From Cytophagales bacterium (GTDB taxonomy: Bacteria; Bacteroidota; Bacteroidia; Cytophagales; Cyclobacteriaceae), in assembly GCA_017303795.1 (NCBI GenBank), contig JAFLBR010000001.1, forward strand, positions 1 to 64,000: 64,000 nucleotides of DNA. The letters run 5' to 3'. Positions 61,747-64,000 of the stretch are shown piece after piece. Below the pieces are notes generated by a model. It did not search any database and had not been told where the DNA came from. It saw only the letters and a list, made by a program, of their open reading frames with translations. Numbering within the stretch: the first letter of the stretch is position 1; each line of letters starts with the position of its first letter. The position numbers and the translations under genes are program-made.

Positions 61747-62313
61747 CTATTTCATCCGCCCCGGATTAGCCTTCAGAAAATCACTCCAGCCTTTTGCCTT
61801 CAGTTTTATATTTCCATTCTGATAGTGGTGGCATACAGCAACAGCAAGCGCATCGGATGCATCCAAAAGCTTGGGCATTTCTTTAATACTGAAAATCTGC
61901 ATGAGCATCCGCGCCACTTGTTCTTTAGAGGCATTTCCATTTCCGGTAACGGATTGCTTTACTTTTTTAGGTGCATACTCGGTAATGGGAACTTCGCGAT
62001 ACAACGCGGCCGACATGGCCACACCCTGCGCACGGCCTAACTTTAGCATTGATTGTACATTTTTTCCAAAGAAGGGTGCTTCAAGGGCAACTTCATCGGG
62101 TTTAAATTCATCTACCAATCCCAATACGCGATCAAAAATCTTTTTCAGTTTGATGGCATGCGCCCCGGTTTTGCCCATTTGTATTACGCCAAACTGCAAA
62201 AGTGTAACAGAGCCTGTGCGAATTAAAATCACGCCATAGCCCATCACGTTCGTGCCGGGGTCTAATCCCAGAATAATCTTTTCGGTAATCGCTTTTTTGT
62301 CAACTTTGCTCAC
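61747..62313 (-). CDS. ruvC: Holliday junction resolvase RuvC
   Basis: The protein has 188 residues starting at GTG 62313. The catalytic acids are in place: IILGLDPGTNVMGYGVI (first Asp), EVALEAPFFGKNVQSMLKLG (Glu), and PKLLDASDALAVAVCHHYQN (the final DASDA acids). It resolves Holliday junctions with RuvAB in recombination. It is divergent from the GT2 gene with 26 bases between. Confidence 0.93.
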   Translation of the reverse strand: MSKVDKKAITEKIILGLDPGTNVMGYGVILIRTGSVTLLQFGVIQMGKTGAHAIKLKKIFDRVLGLVDEFKPDEVALEAPFFGKNVQSMLKLGRAQGVAMSAALYREVPITEYAPKKVKQSVTGNGNASKEQVARMLMQIFSIKEMPKLLDASDALAVAVCHHYQNGNIKLKAKGWSDFLKANPGRMK

Positions 62314-62339
62314 GGTTCAAACTTACTGATAAACAGGTA

Positions 62340-63443
62340 ATGGTTATCGCGCTAAGCATCTTTGTGCTCTATTTTATTTTTCTGCTGCTGTTAATCAGTG
62401 GGCTTCTGCGTTGGCGCAAAAAGAAATCTTTATCACAAATAACACCTTTCGTTTCAGTTGTGGTGGCTATGCGTAACGAAGCACTTAACCTACAAACATT
62501 AATTGCCTCGTTAACCAAACAAAACTATACAGGCCTGTGGGAATTAATTTTGGTAGATGACCACTCGCAGGATAACACAATGCAGGTGAGTCAGATTTTG
62601 AAACATCAATATGCAAATCTCAACCTGACAGTTCTTACTTCATCCGGGCACGGAAAAAAGAAAGCGCTTACAACCGGAGTTGAACATGCCACCGGTGAAA
62701 TCATTCTCACTACCGATGCCGATTGCGAACTGCCACCAGATTGGATTGCTGACATGGTGAGTTCGTTTGATGCTAACATCCAACTGGTGGTAGGGGCGGT
62801 AAGTTTAAAAACTAATGCAACGCTGTTAAGTAAATTGCAGGCAGTTGAGTTTGCCAGTGTAATGGCAACGGGGCTGGGCATGTTGGGGTGGGGCAAACCA
62901 CTTATGTGTAATGGTGCAAGTCTGGCCTATAGAAAGTCGGCCTTTATGCAGGTCGGTGGTTACGTAGGTAATGAACATATTCCTTCTGGCGATGATGAAT
63001 TTTTGATGCGGAAGATTGCCGATGAGTTTCCCAGTTCAATTCGCGTTGTGAAATTTGGCAACAACATTTGCTTTACAAAACCAGCCGCAGCGGTAAGCGA
63101 ATTTTTTGATCAGCGCATCCGGTGGGCCGGAAAATGGCGGGCTAATACCTGGCTGGCAAAGTTGATAGCAGTATTTGTTTTTGTATTTCAGGTTATCTGG
63201 TTGCCTGTAATGGCCATTGCATTTTTTACACAAAGCCCATTGTTACTAACTGGAGTTCTGTTTAAAATTCTGCTGGAGTTTATCTTGTTAATGCTCGCTT
63301 CAAAATCAATTCAACAGCAGTTTAGTTTACTGGCATTTCTGTTACTGCAGATTTTTTATCCGCCTTATGTAGTTGTAGTGGCTCTTGCCTCGCAGTTGAT
63401 TGGCTACCGTTGGAAGGGCCGCGAGGTGCTGGCTTCACGTTAA
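62340..63443 (+). CDS. Glycosyltransferase family 2 membrane protein
   Basis: The protein has 367 residues. An N-terminal membrane helix (IALSIFVLYFIFLLLLISGL) is followed by the GT-A domain: PFVSVVVAMRNEALNLQTLI, LWELILVDDHSQDNTMQVSQ, ILTTDADCELPPDWIADMVS (DAD metal site) and HIPSGDDEFLMRKIADEF, then QRIRWAGKW. Three C-terminal helices complete it. It resembles processive membrane glycosyltransferases that build polysaccharides or glycolipids. The substrate is unknown. Confidence 0.85.
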   Translation: MVIALSIFVLYFIFLLLLISGLLRWRKKKSLSQITPFVSVVVAMRNEALNLQTLIASLTKQNYTGLWELILVDDHSQDNTMQVSQILKHQYANLNLTVLTSSGHGKKKALTTGVEHATGEIILTTDADCELPPDWIADMVSSFDANIQLVVGAVSLKTNATLLSKLQAVEFASVMATGLGMLGWGKPLMCNGASLAYRKSAFMQVGGYVGNEHIPSGDDEFLMRKIADEFPSSIRVVKFGNNICFTKPAAAVSEFFDQRIRWAGKWRANTWLAKLIAVFVFVFQVIWLPVMAIAFFTQSPLLLTGVLFKILLEFILLMLASKSIQQQFSLLAFLLLQIFYPPYVVVVALASQLIGYRWKGREVLASR

Positions 63444-63465
63444 TTTTAGTTTACGACCCCAAACA

Positions 63466-63501
63466 TTCCAGGTCTATCATTCTGGCTTAATAGACCTGGA
63501 A
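63466..63501. repeat. Perfect 12-bp inverted repeat after the GT2 gene (REP-like)
   Basis: TTCCAGGTCTAT (63466-63477) and ATAGACCTGGAA (63490-63501) are exact complements with a 12-base loop. No T-run follows. The AGACCTG core also occurs in the hairpin after recN (38391-38429), suggesting a dispersed intergenic repeat. Confidence 0.65.
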
Positions 63502-63606
63502 GGTTTCCCAGAGTTCTAACTCATCAAAATTTTTGTTAATCTCCTTCGCTTGCGCTGATCGGATAGTCATTTGAAGCGGCTTTTAGTATTTTTACCGTAT
63601 TGACTT

Positions 63607-64000
63607 ATGAGCGAACTGGAGTTAAAAACATTACTGGAGAGGAAAGAACTGGAACTCAATGCGTTGCTGGAGATTACGCAATCCATCAACAACAATGTTC
63701 CAGAAGATTCGCTCTATAAAATTTTCAACTTTACCCTGCGCTCAAATCTCAACATCAAGAAGTTAGCGTTGTTTGTGTTGGATGAAATCTGGAATTGCAA
63801 AGCACACTTTGGTACACAGGTAAATTTCCAAAAGCATAAGCTTGACGATCGCTTTAAGCTGATCAAGAACATTCATCGCATGGACGAATTTGATGAGGAG
63901 TGTTTGTTCCATGAGTTTGATCTGGTTATTCCGGTTGCGCATAAAACAGATACGCTTGCGCTGGTGTTTGTAGGTGGGCTGCATCCTAATAAGTACGATC
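63607..64000 (+). CDS. N-terminal part of a probable PP2C/SpoIIE-type phosphatase (cut by window edge)
   Basis: ATG 63607 opens a frame to the window end (131 residues visible). It begins with a coiled coil (ELKTLLERKELELNALLEIT) and continues QSINNNVPEDSLYKIFNFTL, RSNLNIKKLALFVLDEIWNC and DLVIPVAHKTDTLALVFVGG, a GAF-like sensory fold. This start matches Cytophagales proteins that end in a SpoIIE/PP2C serine phosphatase domain; that part is outside the window, so the function is inferred. It is 163 bases after the GT2 gene. Confidence 0.6.
   Translation, partial: MSELELKTLLERKELELNALLEITQSINNNVPEDSLYKIFNFTLRSNLNIKKLALFVLDEIWNCKAHFGTQVNFQKHKLDDRFKLIKNIHRMDEFDEECLFHEFDLVIPVAHKTDTLALVFVGGLHPNKYD

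Overview
The window looks like chromosomal DNA of a Bacteroidota member, most likely of the order Cytophagales. The signs are a T9SS sorting-domain protein, a PorD-like (DUF4835) protein, a DUF4905 protein, an RRM-type RNA-binding protein, a TIGR02757 protein, the gene order bamD-rpoZ-coaBC-porD-recN, and promoters with the Bacteroidota -7 box TAnnTTTG. No species call is possible from sequence reading alone. No rRNA, tRNA, CRISPR array or prophage was seen.

Layout. 1-2040 is an accessory edge: one end of an IS3-family element, a short gene remnant beside it, a DUF2019-like gene and an Mrr-type restriction nuclease, separated by small hairpins. 2040-12070 holds an Upf1-like helicase, an outer-membrane barrel, an ankyrin protein, a SMUG2-type glycosylase, a secreted D-aminoacylase, and a TPR histidine kinase translationally coupled to a membrane-anchored patatin phospholipase. 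12149-18230 is an AddAB-like helicase-nuclease pair. 18270-20300 holds a membrane protein, yceI and a Crp/Fnr regulator with a structured promoter region. 20459-26980 holds a cysteine-cluster protein with a P1 peptidase, a class IV aminotransferase, a MazF-type toxin-antitoxin pair, kdsB and nfeD. 27014-30617 is a tight run: DUF4905, a LysM protein, an OmpA protein and TIGR02757.

30848-33184 is a GMC oxidoreductase with its small Tat-type partner subunit, followed by two AT-rich genes of unknown function. 34951-36495 is an ECF sigma/anti-sigma pair facing a small membrane protein across two ECF-like promoters. 36498-43435 holds a DASS transporter, the RRM protein and the bamD-rpoZ-coaBC-porD-recN operon with a textbook promoter. 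43473-48171 holds a T9SS cargo protein, an OstA-like protein, tilS and mdh. 48172-49127 looks empty but contains a terminator and a decayed transposase. 49128-52252 holds RqcH, an MBL hydrolase, a Uma2 nuclease and a small conserved protein. 52365-57907 and 60560-63443 hold cell-envelope polysaccharide genes (glycosyltransferases, flippase, methyltransferase, wecB) mixed with miaA and ruvC. 58108-60365 pairs a Tat-exported PLP aminotransferase with an AEC transporter. The right edge cuts the start of a probable SpoIIE/PP2C phosphatase.

Most of the window is ordinary housekeeping and envelope biology. The best leads are the divergent ECF promoters, the Tat-exported aminotransferase/transporter pair, the kinase-phospholipase coupling, the decayed transposase and the cassette-like edge. 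I did not find a convincing wholly new multi-gene system.
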